This document shows, piece after piece, positions 36,839 to 45,900 of a stretch of DNA of 64,000 bases (within the stretch, counting starts at the first letter, position 1; each line of letters opens with the position of its first letter). Source of the DNA: Neomicrococcus lactis (GTDB taxonomy: Bacteria > Actinomycetota > Actinomycetes > Actinomycetales > Micrococcaceae); the NCBI RefSeq assembly GCF_014200305.1, contig NZ_JACHBL010000001.1, forward strand, positions 682,001 through 746,000, written 5' to 3'. The notes under the pieces are model-generated. The model worked only from the letters and a program-made list of their open reading frames with translations, searched no databases and was not told the DNA's origin. The position numbers were made by a program, and so were the translations under genes.

Positions 36839-37690
36839 ATGACTTCCCAGGCACCTTCAACTCCCACGCTGCGCCAGATTATGGATGGCATTGAACAGCT
36901 GTGGCCAGCGTCTTTGGCTGAGACATGGGACGCGGTGGGACTCGTTGCCGGACGGCCGGAACAACCCATCAATCGGATCATTTGGGTGGTGGATCCAACC
37001 CTCGAGGTAGTTGAGGATGCCATCGAGCGTGGAGCGGATCTGATCATTGCCCACCATCCGTTGATGCTGAAGCCTGTCAATGGCGTTTCGGCGCTGACTT
37101 CCAAGGGACGCGTGGTGCACCGACTGATCGAGAGCCAGTGCGCGCTCTTGACTGCCCACACGAACGGCGATTCGGCAGTGGGCGGCGTGAGCGATGTGCT
37201 TGCGGACATTCTTGGGCTCGTGGATTGTGAGCCGTTGACTCGCGCGGCGAATGGGCTTCCCGAAGAGGGGATTGGTCGTGTGGGACGGCTAGAGAGTACG
37301 ACGACGCTGGGCGACTTCGCGGGCAAGGTTTACGGAATACTGCCGAAAGTTGCCGGTGGCGTGCGGGTTTCCGGGCCGCGGGACGCGATGGTGAGCCGTG
37401 TGGCAATCTGCGGTGGCGCGGGGGATTCGCTGTTTGATGCGGTGCGTGCAGCCAACGCGGATGTTTACGTCACTGCAGACTTGCGCCACCACCCAGCACT
37501 CGAAGCCAAAGAGGCGACGCTTGATGGCCGCCCCTACCTCGTGGACGTCTCCCACTTCGCGAGCGAATGGATGTGGCTGCCGGCGGCAGCGCAGTCCTTG
37601 ATCAATTTTGCAGAAGACTCCGGCTGGGAAGTGGACATCCTGGTCAGCAGCGTGAATTCAGATCCTTGGGACTTCTGCCTCAACGGCTGA
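36839..37690 (+). CDS. Nif3-like dinuclear metal-centre protein
   Basis: This 283-residue Nif3/YqfO (DUF34) family protein has a conserved metal-binding region IIAHHPLMLKPVNGV and C-terminal VDVSHFASEWMWLPAAAQ. The family may act as a GTP cyclohydrolase 1 type 2-like or other metal hydrolase; its role is unsettled. In actinobacteria it is regularly followed by the COG1579 zinc-ribbon gene, as here, and the pair is probably an operon. Confidence 0.92.
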   Translation: MTSQAPSTPTLRQIMDGIEQLWPASLAETWDAVGLVAGRPEQPINRIIWVVDPTLEVVEDAIERGADLIIAHHPLMLKPVNGVSALTSKGRVVHRLIESQCALLTAHTNGDSAVGGVSDVLADILGLVDCEPLTRAANGLPEEGIGRVGRLESTTTLGDFAGKVYGILPKVAGGVRVSGPRDAMVSRVAICGGAGDSLFDAVRAANADVYVTADLRHHPALEAKEATLDGRPYLVDVSHFASEWMWLPAAAQSLINFAEDSGWEVDILVSSVNSDPWDFCLNG

Positions 37691-37788
37691 TACTCAGTTG
37701 CCTTTGCCGAGATGAGCCCGGAAATTGACCCTCTCTTTCTGAGTCAAACGAGGCTATGGTTGGAGAAGGTTCTTGCATAGGAGGCATC

Positions 37789-38529
37789 ATGGCCAAGGCA
37801 CCAGTTGAAGACCAATTTAGGCTTCTCGAGCTGCAGCAGCTAGACAACGTTCTCGATGTAGCAAAGCGGACCTTTGAACAGACCCTCAAGCATCCGGACT
37901 TGGCCGCCGCTCGCGAAAAGTTGAGCGAAGCGAAAACTGTTTTGGACGCCGCTCGCGCGAAAGTTGCCGAAGAAGCACAAGCGGAAAAGGATCTGGAACA
38001 TGAGATCGAGACCATCCAAGCTCGCATCAACAAGGATCAGACTGCTCTAGACCAAGGCAACGGTTCTGCATCGACGCTGACCAACTTGCAGCACGAAATC
38101 GAGACCCTGCGCGCCAAGAAGGCGGACTTGGAAAGCTCCGAGCTGGAGATCATGGATTCCTCAGAGAAGCATCACGAGGAACTGAAGAAGGCGGAAAAGC
38201 ATTTCGCGGACGCGGAAAAAGATCTCAAACTCACGGAAGACAACTTGAGGATTACGTTGTCAGAAGTCCAAGAGCGTGGTCGGCATGCTCAAGAAGAACG
38301 CAAGCGACTCGCTGACACCATCGACTCCGGCTTGTTGACCATCTATGACAAGATCCGTGCTCGGAACATGGGCTTGGGCGCAGCGCGACTCTTCCAAGGC
38401 GTTTCCGAAGGCAGCAATGTGCGATTGCCACCGGGAGATCTGGCCGAAATCGCGAAAGCCGCGCCGGACGACGTCGTTCTCTGCCCAGATTCGGGCGTTA
38501 TCTTGGTGCGATCTGAAGACTGGGAGTAA
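37789..38529 (+). CDS. COG1579 coiled-coil protein with decayed zinc ribbon
   Basis: This 246-residue protein has a long Glu/Lys/Ala-rich coiled coil (about residues 10-180) and a small C-terminal domain. Relatives there have two CxxC knuckles; this protein has EGSNVRLPPGD and LCPDSG, so only one of the four cysteines remains and zinc binding is very doubtful. Function of the family is poorly known; links to Nif3 and to RNA or wall processes have been suggested. AGGAGG precedes the ATG at 37789. Confidence 0.85.
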   Translation: MAKAPVEDQFRLLELQQLDNVLDVAKRTFEQTLKHPDLAAAREKLSEAKTVLDAARAKVAEEAQAEKDLEHEIETIQARINKDQTALDQGNGSASTLTNLQHEIETLRAKKADLESSELEIMDSSEKHHEELKKAEKHFADAEKDLKLTEDNLRITLSEVQERGRHAQEERKRLADTIDSGLLTIYDKIRARNMGLGAARLFQGVSEGSNVRLPPGDLAEIAKAAPDDVVLCPDSGVILVRSEDWE

Positions 38530-38536
38530 TCCCTAG

Positions 38537-39310
38537 CTACTCGGCGGCCGGAAGCACAATGTGAATCTTGTGCTCGGCTTTTGCCGTGGCAGGTTCCAAC
38601 GTGGAGTCTGGCCACACGGTCTTCACGAGCGCCAACAGTTCCTTCGGCGTGGTGGGCTCCTTGCGACGCGACGTTGCTAATTCCCGGACCAATTCACCGC
38701 GCGTGAGCTTGGCGGCGTGCGTGATGACCTTGAGCTTTCCGTCATGCCACTGCTTCACGCCGATGCTCACTGTTTGCTCGAGGGGCGCTTTCCACGCTGC
38801 CGCGTAAGAACTCGAGCGGCAGTCAATGATGAGCTGTCCTACGGCCCGGCGATCCATCGATTCCTTCATCTCCGAGCGCCAGTAGCTCGAGAGATTTTCG
38901 ATGCGTCCCAATTTCGTCCCCATGGACAGGCGATACGCCGGGATACGGTCGCCGAAACCCACGGCTCCCCACAGCGCAGAAACTACGACGACGCTGCTCA
39001 CCACTCGCTGTTTAGCTTTCGGACCCAGCGAACTCATGCTGAGCGCGTCGTAGAGAACGCCGTTGTAGATCTCATATGCTGGCGCCGCGGACGCTTCATG
39101 CAGCTCAAGATTGCGCCGAACCTCTTCTTCGAGCGACGCTCCCACACCCAAGAGTTTGAGTGCTTCCGGGTGCCGCGAAATCTCTTGAAGTTCTTCAAGG
39201 ACGCGATGCCTGGCGGCGGAAAGCTCTGGAAATGAGAGCTCGTTCATTTCAAACGCTTGGCCAGTAGTGGCGACTTTCTTGGTCTCAGAAGGAGGAAGCA
39301 GGATCAGCAC
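38537..39310 (-). CDS. yaaA: Peroxide stress protein YaaA
   Basis: This 257-residue DUF328/YaaA family protein shows LLPPSETKK at the start, YEIYNGVLYDAL and YRLSMGTKLG. In E. coli YaaA lowers free iron and DNA damage during peroxide stress. It is convergent with the COG1579 gene (7 bp apart) and divergent from rnpB. Confidence 0.92.
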   Translation of the reverse strand: MLILLPPSETKKVATTGQAFEMNELSFPELSAARHRVLEELQEISRHPEALKLLGVGASLEEEVRRNLELHEASAAPAYEIYNGVLYDALSMSSLGPKAKQRVVSSVVVVSALWGAVGFGDRIPAYRLSMGTKLGRIENLSSYWRSEMKESMDRRAVGQLIIDCRSSSYAAAWKAPLEQTVSIGVKQWHDGKLKVITHAAKLTRGELVRELATSRRKEPTTPKELLALVKTVWPDSTLEPATAKAEHKIHIVLPAAE

Positions 39311-39348
39311 TGAGCCAGCTTAGTAGTTGACTAACGTAAACTAGGTGG

Positions 39349-39706
<358 letters not shown>

Positions 39707-39935
39707 CACCGGCGAGCCGCATCAAGGCGCCATGTTGTCATCATGTGAGCAAGAACTCACCTGATTCTTCAAAAAGCAGCGACTTCTTCTGAATGTATTT
39801 ATCGCCTACGCCACTGGGTTGCCTATGATAAACGTGGGCTGTCAACCGAAACCCATCGGCTTGACCCCACCGTATGTGCAATGGTGCTTTCACGGTGCCA
39901 ACCGGGAGATCCCGGCTGAAATGGAAGGATTGCCA
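39707..39935 (+). other. Leader region between rnpB and gap
   Basis: This 229-base stretch holds no gene. It probably contains the gap promoter. A palindrome CCGGGA-GA-TCCCGG (39902-39915) lies 20 bp before the gap start and may be an operator. A small GTGAG/CTCAC hairpin near 39745 could end rnpB. Confidence 0.4.
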
Positions 39936-41372
39936 ATGACCGAGCAGTCTGCTGCCGCCCTCGCTGAGTGGAGCGGTCGCGAACAAAGCGCTGAAGAGAT
40001 GATTCCGGTAATCGGCCGTCTTTACCGCAATAACAACGTCGTGTCGTCGCTTTACGGCCGCAAGCTCATCAACAAGTCCGCCGTCGACATCTTGAAGGCC
40101 CACCGTGCGGCCCGTCGCGTAGACAACGTTGACTTGCCAATTGCTGACACCCTCGCGCTGCTCGAAGGCATCGAAAAGCTTGATGTTGGAGCTGCTTCTG
40201 TTGACTTGGCGCGCTTGAACCGCAAGTTCAAGGAATCCGGTCAGAGCGATCTCGACGCCTTCTTGAAGGAAGAGTTCGCAGATGTCGCTGGTAAGAAGGG
40301 CGCTCACGAGGCAGAGCCTGTTGACGTTGTGCTTTACGGCTTTGGTCGTATTGGCCGTCTGCTGGCCCGCATCCTCATCGAGCGCGGCGGCTATGGACTT
40401 CGCCTTCGCGCCGTCGTAGTTCGCAAGGGCTCTGAAGATGACCTCGTCAAGCGCGCTTCGTTGCTCCGCCGTGACTCCGTGCATGGTCCTTTCGAGGGCT
40501 CCATCACGGTTGACACCGAGAACAACACGATGCTTGCTAACGGCACGTTGATCCAGTTCATCTACTCGAATGATCCAACGTCCGTTGACTACACCGAGTA
40601 CGGCATCAAGGACGCCATCGTCGTGGACAACACGGGTAAGTGGCGCGACGCAGAAGGACTTGGCCAGCACCTTCAGGCCAAGGGTGTTTCTCGCGTTCTC
40701 TTGACTGCTCCAGGTAAGGGCGACATCAAGAACATCGTTCACGGCGTCAACGACTCTGACATCACCGACGATGACAAGATCCTCTCCGCAGCATCTTGCA
40801 CCACCAACGCCATCACTCCAGTTCTCAAGGTTTTGAACGATGAGTACGGTGTGAACCACGGACACGTGGAAACCGTTCACTCGTTCACGAACGACCAGAA
40901 CTTGATCGACAACTTCCACAAGGGCACACGTCGCGGCCGCTCCGCAGCACTCAACATGGTGCTCACGGAAACCGGTGCTGCTAAGGCTGTCGCGAAGGCA
41001 CTTCCTGAGTTCGCCGGCAAGCTCACGGGTAACGCTATTCGCGTACCAACCCCGGACGTTTCCATGGCAATCTTGAACCTCAACTTGGACAAGGACGTCA
41101 CGAAGGAAGAGCTCAACGAGTACCTTCGCACCACGTCGTTGCAGAGCGAGCTTCACCGCCAGATCGACTACATCGATTCCCCAGAAGTTGTTTCCACTGA
41201 TTTCGTGGGATCCCGCCGCGCAGGCATTGTTGATGGTCTCGCGACCATTGCCAGTGGCAAGAACGCTGTTGTCTACGTTTGGTACGACAACGAGTTCGGC
41301 TACTCCTGCCAGGTAGTTCGCGTCGTTGAGACGATGGCCGGCACTAACGCGCCGACCTTCCCGAAGGCGTAA
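39936..41372 (+). CDS. gap: Glyceraldehyde-3-phosphate dehydrogenase, long form
   Basis: This 478-residue dehydrogenase carries an N-terminal extension of about 125 residues before the Rossmann motif LYGFGRIGRLLARIL. The active-site Cys is in AASCTTNAITPV, with the conserved DNEFGYSCQVVR at the end. This long type resembles corynebacterial GapB, which can favour the gluconeogenic direction and use NADP. The ATG at 39936 is chosen because AAGGAT precedes it. A bidirectional terminator follows. Confidence 0.93.
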   Translation: MTEQSAAALAEWSGREQSAEEMIPVIGRLYRNNNVVSSLYGRKLINKSAVDILKAHRAARRVDNVDLPIADTLALLEGIEKLDVGAASVDLARLNRKFKESGQSDLDAFLKEEFADVAGKKGAHEAEPVDVVLYGFGRIGRLLARILIERGGYGLRLRAVVVRKGSEDDLVKRASLLRRDSVHGPFEGSITVDTENNTMLANGTLIQFIYSNDPTSVDYTEYGIKDAIVVDNTGKWRDAEGLGQHLQAKGVSRVLLTAPGKGDIKNIVHGVNDSDITDDDKILSAASCTTNAITPVLKVLNDEYGVNHGHVETVHSFTNDQNLIDNFHKGTRRGRSAALNMVLTETGAAKAVAKALPEFAGKLTGNAIRVPTPDVSMAILNLNLDKDVTKEELNEYLRTTSLQSELHRQIDYIDSPEVVSTDFVGSRRAGIVDGLATIASGKNAVVYVWYDNEFGYSCQVVRVVETMAGTNAPTFPKA

Positions 41373-41404
41373 CTTCATCAGGTTCAGGTCTTAGACCTCT
41401 CAAA

Positions 41405-41456
41405 AGAGAACTCCTCACGTTGCTCAACTGAGCAGGGGAGGAGTTCTCTTTTTTGT
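41405..41456. terminator. Bidirectional terminator between gap and def
   Basis: A perfect 12-bp stem AGAGAACTCCTC (41405-41416) with GAGGAGTTCTCT (41438-41449) is followed by six T, with an A-rich 5' side for the converging def. Confidence 0.93.
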
Positions 41457-41467
41457 TGTGGAAAGTT

Positions 41468-42040
41468 TTAGTGGCCGAAAGGATCCGGATCGACGCCAGG
41501 CATCCAGGTCTTGTTGGGGACGCCCCAGCCGAGATTCCGCTTGGCCTTGGCCCAGCGGCGGTTCCACGGGCTCACCAAGCGGTCAACGTAGAGCGTGCTG
41601 TTGAGGTGGTCGAACTCGTGCTGCATGATGCGAGCGAACCAGCCAGTTGCCTCGAAGTCCACAGGATTGCCGTTACCGTCAAAACCCTGCACGCGGGCGT
41701 ATTCTGCACGCTTGAGGGGGAAGCCTAAGCCAGGGACGGACAAGCAGCCTTCTTCTTCCTCGTCAGGATCAGGAGCGGCGCCGGAAACCTTGGAAAGAGT
41801 CAGCACCGGGTTGACCACCACGCCACGCGGAGCCACGCCGTCTTCGTTCTCATACTCGTAAGTGAAGATGCGCAGGCCAACGCCGATCTGAGGCGCTGCC
41901 AGACCCACGCCGTGGGCGGCGTCCATGGTCTCGAACATGTCGGCAATCAAGGCACGCAGCTCGTCGTCGAATTGGGTGACTTCTTGAGCGCGAGTGTGCA
42001 AAACAGGCTCGCCGTAAATGGTGACGGGACGAATACTCAT
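41468..42040 (-). CDS. def: Peptide deformylase
   Basis: This 190-residue metalloenzyme removes the formyl group from nascent proteins. The three signature boxes are GVGLAAPQIGV, EEGCLSVPG and MQHEFDHLNS, with Cys and the two His as metal ligands. The ATG at 42040 has TTAGGAT upstream. An insertion sequence lies 35 bp before the start codon, so the native upstream region is split. Confidence 0.96.
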   Translation of the reverse strand: MSIRPVTIYGEPVLHTRAQEVTQFDDELRALIADMFETMDAAHGVGLAAPQIGVGLRIFTYEYENEDGVAPRGVVVNPVLTLSKVSGAAPDPDEEEEGCLSVPGLGFPLKRAEYARVQGFDGNGNPVDFEATGWFARIMQHEFDHLNSTLYVDRLVSPWNRRWAKAKRNLGWGVPNKTWMPGVDPDPFGH

Positions 42041-42067
42041 GGATAAATCCTAACTAAGAAGAATCCT

Positions 42068-42075
42068 TGATTCGG
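42068..42075. repeat. Left target-site duplication of the IS
   Basis: TGATTCGG lies directly outside the left IS end and is repeated exactly at 43386-43393. Its 8-bp length fits the IS256 family. Confidence 0.93.
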
Positions 42076-42102
42076 GGGTTATAGGCACGAATGTGTGTAC
42101 AG
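42076..42102. repeat. Left inverted repeat of the IS
   Basis: This 27-bp end starts GGGTTATAGGCAC and matches the reverse complement of 43359-43385 at 26 of 27 positions. Read outward on the minus strand it includes TATAAC, a possible -10 element towards def. Confidence 0.95.
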
Positions 42103-42153
42103 ATTAGGCTTGCTTGCCTTGTGGGAGTAGGCGTGTAGGGTCCTGCTTATGCT

Positions 42154-43347
42154 TTGAAAGCATATGGGGTGCCTGTTGCTTCTCATCGGCCACGTTGTGG
42201 TGTATGTGATTGTGTTCTGGTCAAGAACGGTAAGACCTCGGCTGGTCGTGCTCGGTGGCGGTGCAAGTCGTGTGGTGCTTCGCAGGTTCGTTCACGATCT
42301 GATGTCACTCGTAAGAGCGAACTGACTCAGTTCTTGACATGGATCCTGGGTACTCAGTCGCAGGCAGCCATGGCAGGTTCAGCGCGTGGTTTCCGGAAGC
42401 GTATTCAGTGGTGCTGGCGCGTTGAGGTTCCACCGCCTGTGCCCACCGGCGTAGTGCATCATCAGCTCATGCTTGATGGCACCTATTTCAACGGGTGGTG
42501 CGTGCTGATCGCCTATAACGGCAAGTACGTGGTGGATTGGCAATGGTGCGATCGAGAGAAAAAGATCGCCTGGCAAGTCCTACTCGAGCGGATCCCGGCA
42601 CCGGCGGTGGCGATCATTGATGGTGGTACCGGGCTACGTGCCGCGTTGAAGGAAACGTGGCCGGAGTCGAAAGTTCAACGCTGCTATTTTCATGTGTTCC
42701 AGAACATCCGTCGCGAGCTCACCTTCCAGCCACGGCTACCAGCCGGTAAAGAACTCGCAGCCCTGACGAGGGTCTTGATGAAGGTCAGCACCCAAGACGA
42801 AGCCATTGCGTGGTTGCGTGAATACGCCGCGTGGGAGGCGAAATGGGACGAGTTCCTCAAGCACCGAACCAAAGCGAAAACCGGTCAGGAACGCCCCTCA
42901 AGCGTCTCGAGAAACAGTCACTGGTGGTACACGCATCAACGCTTACGCCGAGCCCGGAACGTGTATCGACGCCTCATCCAAGAACACTGCTTATTCACGT
43001 GGTTAGACACTGACCTGCAACCAGACACCGGCGAGAAAATTCACCGGACCACATCCCCGTTAGAAGGCGGACCGAACAAAGCGATCAAAGAGCTCTTACG
43101 GCTGCATCGAGGACTCCCCGAAGAGCACGCCAGAACCGCTGTGGACTGGCTCCTCGAATCCCTCACCGAACACCCCAGACAACCCTGGAGCCTCGTGAAA
43201 CCAGAACACCTCAACCCGGCCCAACGGACCAAAAACGCATCAATGGAAAGCGATGAATCGCAAGCCCCAGAAACCTACAGCAACCACTTCAGCTGGGAAG
43301 ACGGAAACGGCATCCAAACCGGCTGGGCCGGCAGAAACCAACCATGA
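42154..43347 (+). CDS. IS1249-family transposase
   Basis: This 397-residue DDE transposase has an N-terminal zinc-finger-like pair (CGVCDCV and CKSCG), and a catalytic domain with QLMLDGTYFNGW (first Asp), VAIIDGGTGLRAAL (second Asp) and TTSPLEGGPNK (Glu). It is uninterrupted, so it could be active. The TTG at 42154 is the first start; GTG at 42169 is an alternative just before the zinc finger. Confidence 0.9.
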   Translation: MKAYGVPVASHRPRCGVCDCVLVKNGKTSAGRARWRCKSCGASQVRSRSDVTRKSELTQFLTWILGTQSQAAMAGSARGFRKRIQWCWRVEVPPPVPTGVVHHQLMLDGTYFNGWCVLIAYNGKYVVDWQWCDREKKIAWQVLLERIPAPAVAIIDGGTGLRAALKETWPESKVQRCYFHVFQNIRRELTFQPRLPAGKELAALTRVLMKVSTQDEAIAWLREYAAWEAKWDEFLKHRTKAKTGQERPSSVSRNSHWWYTHQRLRRARNVYRRLIQEHCLFTWLDTDLQPDTGEKIHRTTSPLEGGPNKAIKELLRLHRGLPEEHARTAVDWLLESLTEHPRQPWSLVKPEHLNPAQRTKNASMESDESQAPETYSNHFSWEDGNGIQTGWAGRNQP

Positions 43348-43358
43348 CACGCCGAAAC

Positions 43359-43385
43359 CTGTACACACATTTGTGCCTATAACCC
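43359..43385. repeat. Right inverted repeat of the IS
   Basis: This end pairs with 42076-42102 with one mismatch. TGATTCGG follows immediately as the second copy of the target duplication. Confidence 0.95.
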
Positions 43386-43393
43386 TGATTCGG
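43386..43393. repeat. Right target-site duplication of the IS
   Basis: TGATTCGG is the exact second copy of the 8 bp at 42068-42075. Confidence 0.93.
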
Positions 43394-43404
43394 AAGAGAT
43401 TCCG

Positions 43405-43440
43405 GAAACACAAAAGGTGGGAGGCGACTGCCTCCCACCT
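43405..43440 (-). terminator. Terminator of tRNA-His
   Basis: AGGTGGGAGGC (43415-43425) pairs perfectly with GCCTCCCACCT (43430-43440), loop GACT. On the minus strand TTTTGTGTTT follows. It closes the tRNA-His unit and, before the IS insertion, separated it from def. Confidence 0.93.
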
Positions 43441-43450
43441 TCATCGTGAG

Positions 43451-43524
43451 GGTGAGTAACGGGGGTTGAACCCGCGACCTCCTGGACCACAACCAGGCGC
43501 TCTGCCAACTGAGCTATACCCACC
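43451..43524 (-). tRNA. tRNA-His (anticodon GTG)
   Basis: The gene includes the extra G at -1 (GGTGGGTATAGCTCAG). The anticodon loop TTGTGGT lies in a CCTGG/CCAGG stem, and the discriminator is C. CCA is not encoded. Confidence 0.95.
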
Positions 43525-43639
43525 ATGGCTCTCAAAGAGCCGTTGTCAACAGTAGATTTTTGATCATCCTCTGTCTGAGCAACAGAGAATATCTTACACA
43601 GTTTTTGCAGGAATTTCTAAACGAGACTCCGCTGGGCCT

Positions 43640-43677
43640 GAGATGTCCGTCACGAACGCAAGCTGCGGCGTCGTCGT
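43640..43677. repeat. Small dispersed repeat, copy near orn
   Basis: GAGATGTCCG at one end and GCTGCGGCGTCGT at the other match the copy at 61657-61703 closely, apart from a short length difference inside. It lies just after the orn stop, outside any gene. Confidence 0.5.
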
Positions 43678-43679
43678 CA

Positions 43680-44246
43680 TCAGGAATTCGCGTCCTCACT
43701 GGGCACCATAATGGCGCCACGGTAGTACGCCAATTCGGCAATGGAATCCTGAATATCGCCGAGCGCGCGGTGACCGCCTGTCTTCTTCGGGGACGCAGCG
43801 TAAGCGGCCGGGTACCAGCGTCGAGCTAGTTCCTTGATGCTGGACACGTCCACGATTCGGTAGTGAAGGTGCTCCATGACTTCTGGCAAGTCCCGGGTCA
43901 AGAACAACTTGTCTTGGCCTACGGAGTTGCCGGCAAGCGGAGCAGTGCGAGGCTCCGGAACCCATTCCTTGATGTAATCGAGGACCTGGCGGGTAGCTTC
44001 CTCCATGCTGATGCCACCTTCGAGCTCCGTGATGAGACCGGAGGAGGTGTGCATGCTGCGGACGAAATCGTCCATGTTCTCGATCGCAACGGCGGACGGC
44101 TTGATCACCACGTCAACGCCCTCACCCATGACATTGAGCTCTGAATCGGTCACCAACACGGCAACCTCAATCAGGGCGTCCTCGACAGCGTCGAGTCCAG
44201 TCATTTCACAATCGATCCACACGAGCATTTCTGAAGAATTGGCCAT
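43680..44246 (-). CDS. orn: Oligoribonuclease
   Basis: This 188-residue DEDDh exonuclease degrades two- to five-base RNAs, including pGpG, to mononucleotides. The Exo I motif is VWIDCEMTGLD, later motifs GNSVGQDKLFLTRD and HRALGDIQDSIAELAYYR include the final His/Asp. It is a complete family member and is divergent from the mannosyltransferase gene. Confidence 0.95.
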   Translation of the reverse strand: MANSSEMLVWIDCEMTGLDAVEDALIEVAVLVTDSELNVMGEGVDVVIKPSAVAIENMDDFVRSMHTSSGLITELEGGISMEEATRQVLDYIKEWVPEPRTAPLAGNSVGQDKLFLTRDLPEVMEHLHYRIVDVSSIKELARRWYPAAYAASPKKTGGHRALGDIQDSIAELAYYRGAIMVPSEDANS

Positions 44247-44340
44247 ATGGACAATTTACCGTGCCGGGGGAGTGCCGCGGCCTGAGGAGAAGTGGCCGGT
44301 GCTAGCATTTGTAAAGACTTTGTGGCGGTGAGGAGGCGGT

Positions 44341-45894
44341 TTGGGGACCAGCAATGGCGCAGTGGCTCGCCCGAAATTAGCAACCGCCGGTAGTTTGCGC
44401 TGGAACATTGTTGAAGGATTCATCGGCGCAGTCCTCATCTTGATCGGTTCTTGCGGAGTCGGCTGGCTCGCCATCGTTTCGCCGCTCAACCGTCAACCAT
44501 GGCTCATTAACCTGCGCACCGAAACGTGGGGCGTGGCGCTGTCCACCATTCTGCTCACCCTTGGCTGTTGGGTACTTTTCCGTGCTTGGCTCCGTTTGCG
44601 GCAGCTGCTGAGCGGCTGGCCAGAAGGAAGCCTGAAAGCGGTCACTCTTGCGGGCGGCATCTGGACCATACCAATGCTGTTCTGCGTGCCGATCTTCAGC
44701 CGCGACGTCTTCGCCTATATCGGTCAGGGTCGCTTGGTGGCCTCCGGGCAAGATCCGTATGTGGACGGCATCTCGACGTTGTCCAACTGGTTCCAGCTCG
44801 GGGCCGACCCACGGTGGGCGCAGTCTGAAACTCCGTACGGACCGTTCTTCTTGTGGATCGAATACCTGGTAAATCAGGTGGCCGGTACCTCGCCGGATAT
44901 TTCCGTCTTCCTGTACCGCCTAGTGGCGCTGCTTGGCGTGGTCCTCTTGGCAATCTACGTGCCGAAGCTCGCGGCCCTGCACGGCGTTGAAGGCGCCAAA
45001 GCTCAGTGGATTACGGTGGCGAATCCGTTCTTGCTGGTGAACTTCGTAGCGTCCGCCCACAACGACGCACTCATGGTGGGTCTGGCTGTCGCCGCAACGT
45101 ACTACGCGGCGACGAAGCGCGGATTCCTCGGTGTGGTGCTGTTGACGGCCTCGATCGGCGTCAAGCTCATCACTATTGTGCTGTTGCCGTTTATTGGACT
45201 GTTGTGGGCCGGTGCAGGCGCTAGCTGGTGGAAGAAGTTCCGCTATTGGGCGTACACAGGCCTCATTGTCCTTGCCCTCATGACTCTCACCGGAATTTTG
45301 AACGGCTACGGTTTCGGCTGGCTCAAGGTCATGCTGATTACCGGAACTGGTTATACCGTCTTCGCCCCGTTGGGCATGTTGGTGATGTTCTTCGAAGGCG
45401 CGTTCAACGCTTTGGGGTTGGACTCGAGCGGTGTCCTTCCCACCATCAAGCTCATCGGCCGCCTCTCTTCAGTCCTCGTTGTGCTGTTCGTAATTTTCCG
45501 TGGCAAGCACTCTCACTTGGTGCAGCGCATGGGCATCGCTTTTGCGGCTCTCGTGGTGCTGTCTCCGGTGATTCAGCCGTGGTATTTGCTCTGGATTCTG
45601 CCGTTCTTCGCCGTGACCGGGATTCGCGACGACTGGCAAATGGTCTTCACCATCTTCACGAGCGCGTTCATGCTTGCCTACGGCGCGGCTGACCAGATTT
45701 TCGTCTGGCAGTTCTTGAGCGATTCCGAGTCCTGGATCAAGCACATGTCCACGCTGATTTCGTGGGCGGGGATGGCGTACCTCGCGTTCCTGGATCCGCA
45801 TACCAAGCACATGTTCCGAGGGGTCTTGCCGCCGCTGCGCCGGCCTAAATCAGAGCGACCCACCACCATCATTTCGCGCGATCAGGATTCCTGA
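44341..45894 (+). CDS. MptB-type alpha-1,6-mannosyltransferase (first of two)
   Basis: This 517-residue GT-C membrane protein has about 12 hydrophobic helices and the catalytic loop acid in FSRDVFAYIGQGRLVASGQDPY, which is shown here only as FSRDVFAYIGQGRL. MptB-like enzymes use polyprenyl-phosphomannose to build the alpha-1,6-mannan core of lipomannan and related glycans. The TTG at 44341 has AGGAGG four bases upstream. The second paralogue starts six bases after this stop, so they are one operon. Confidence 0.85.
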   Translation: MGTSNGAVARPKLATAGSLRWNIVEGFIGAVLILIGSCGVGWLAIVSPLNRQPWLINLRTETWGVALSTILLTLGCWVLFRAWLRLRQLLSGWPEGSLKAVTLAGGIWTIPMLFCVPIFSRDVFAYIGQGRLVASGQDPYVDGISTLSNWFQLGADPRWAQSETPYGPFFLWIEYLVNQVAGTSPDISVFLYRLVALLGVVLLAIYVPKLAALHGVEGAKAQWITVANPFLLVNFVASAHNDALMVGLAVAATYYAATKRGFLGVVLLTASIGVKLITIVLLPFIGLLWAGAGASWWKKFRYWAYTGLIVLALMTLTGILNGYGFGWLKVMLITGTGYTVFAPLGMLVMFFEGAFNALGLDSSGVLPTIKLIGRLSSVLVVLFVIFRGKHSHLVQRMGIAFAALVVLSPVIQPWYLLWILPFFAVTGIRDDWQMVFTIFTSAFMLAYGAADQIFVWQFLSDSESWIKHMSTLISWAGMAYLAFLDPHTKHMFRGVLPPLRRPKSERPTTIISRDQDS

Positions 45895-45900
45895 GACCTC

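Larger units (their letters stand above)
42076..43385 (+). mobile_element. IS1249-like insertion sequence (IS256-type), complete
   Basis: This 1310-bp element has 27-bp inverted ends (one mismatch), one intact transposase gene and a perfect 8-bp target duplication on both sides. These features mean a complete and fairly recent insertion. It sits between def and tRNA-His. Removing it and one duplication rejoins a short intergenic region of about 50 bp. Confidence 0.95.

Noticed and set aside
39741-41378. Long minus-strand open frame (545 codons) opposite gap
   Set aside because: It mirrors the codon pattern of gap, whose GAPDH motifs are complete on the plus strand; the minus product resembles no protein family.
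43386-43450. Second gene fragment of the IS beyond the right end
   Set aside because: The inverted repeat and target duplication define the end at 43385; the following bases are the tRNA-His terminator.
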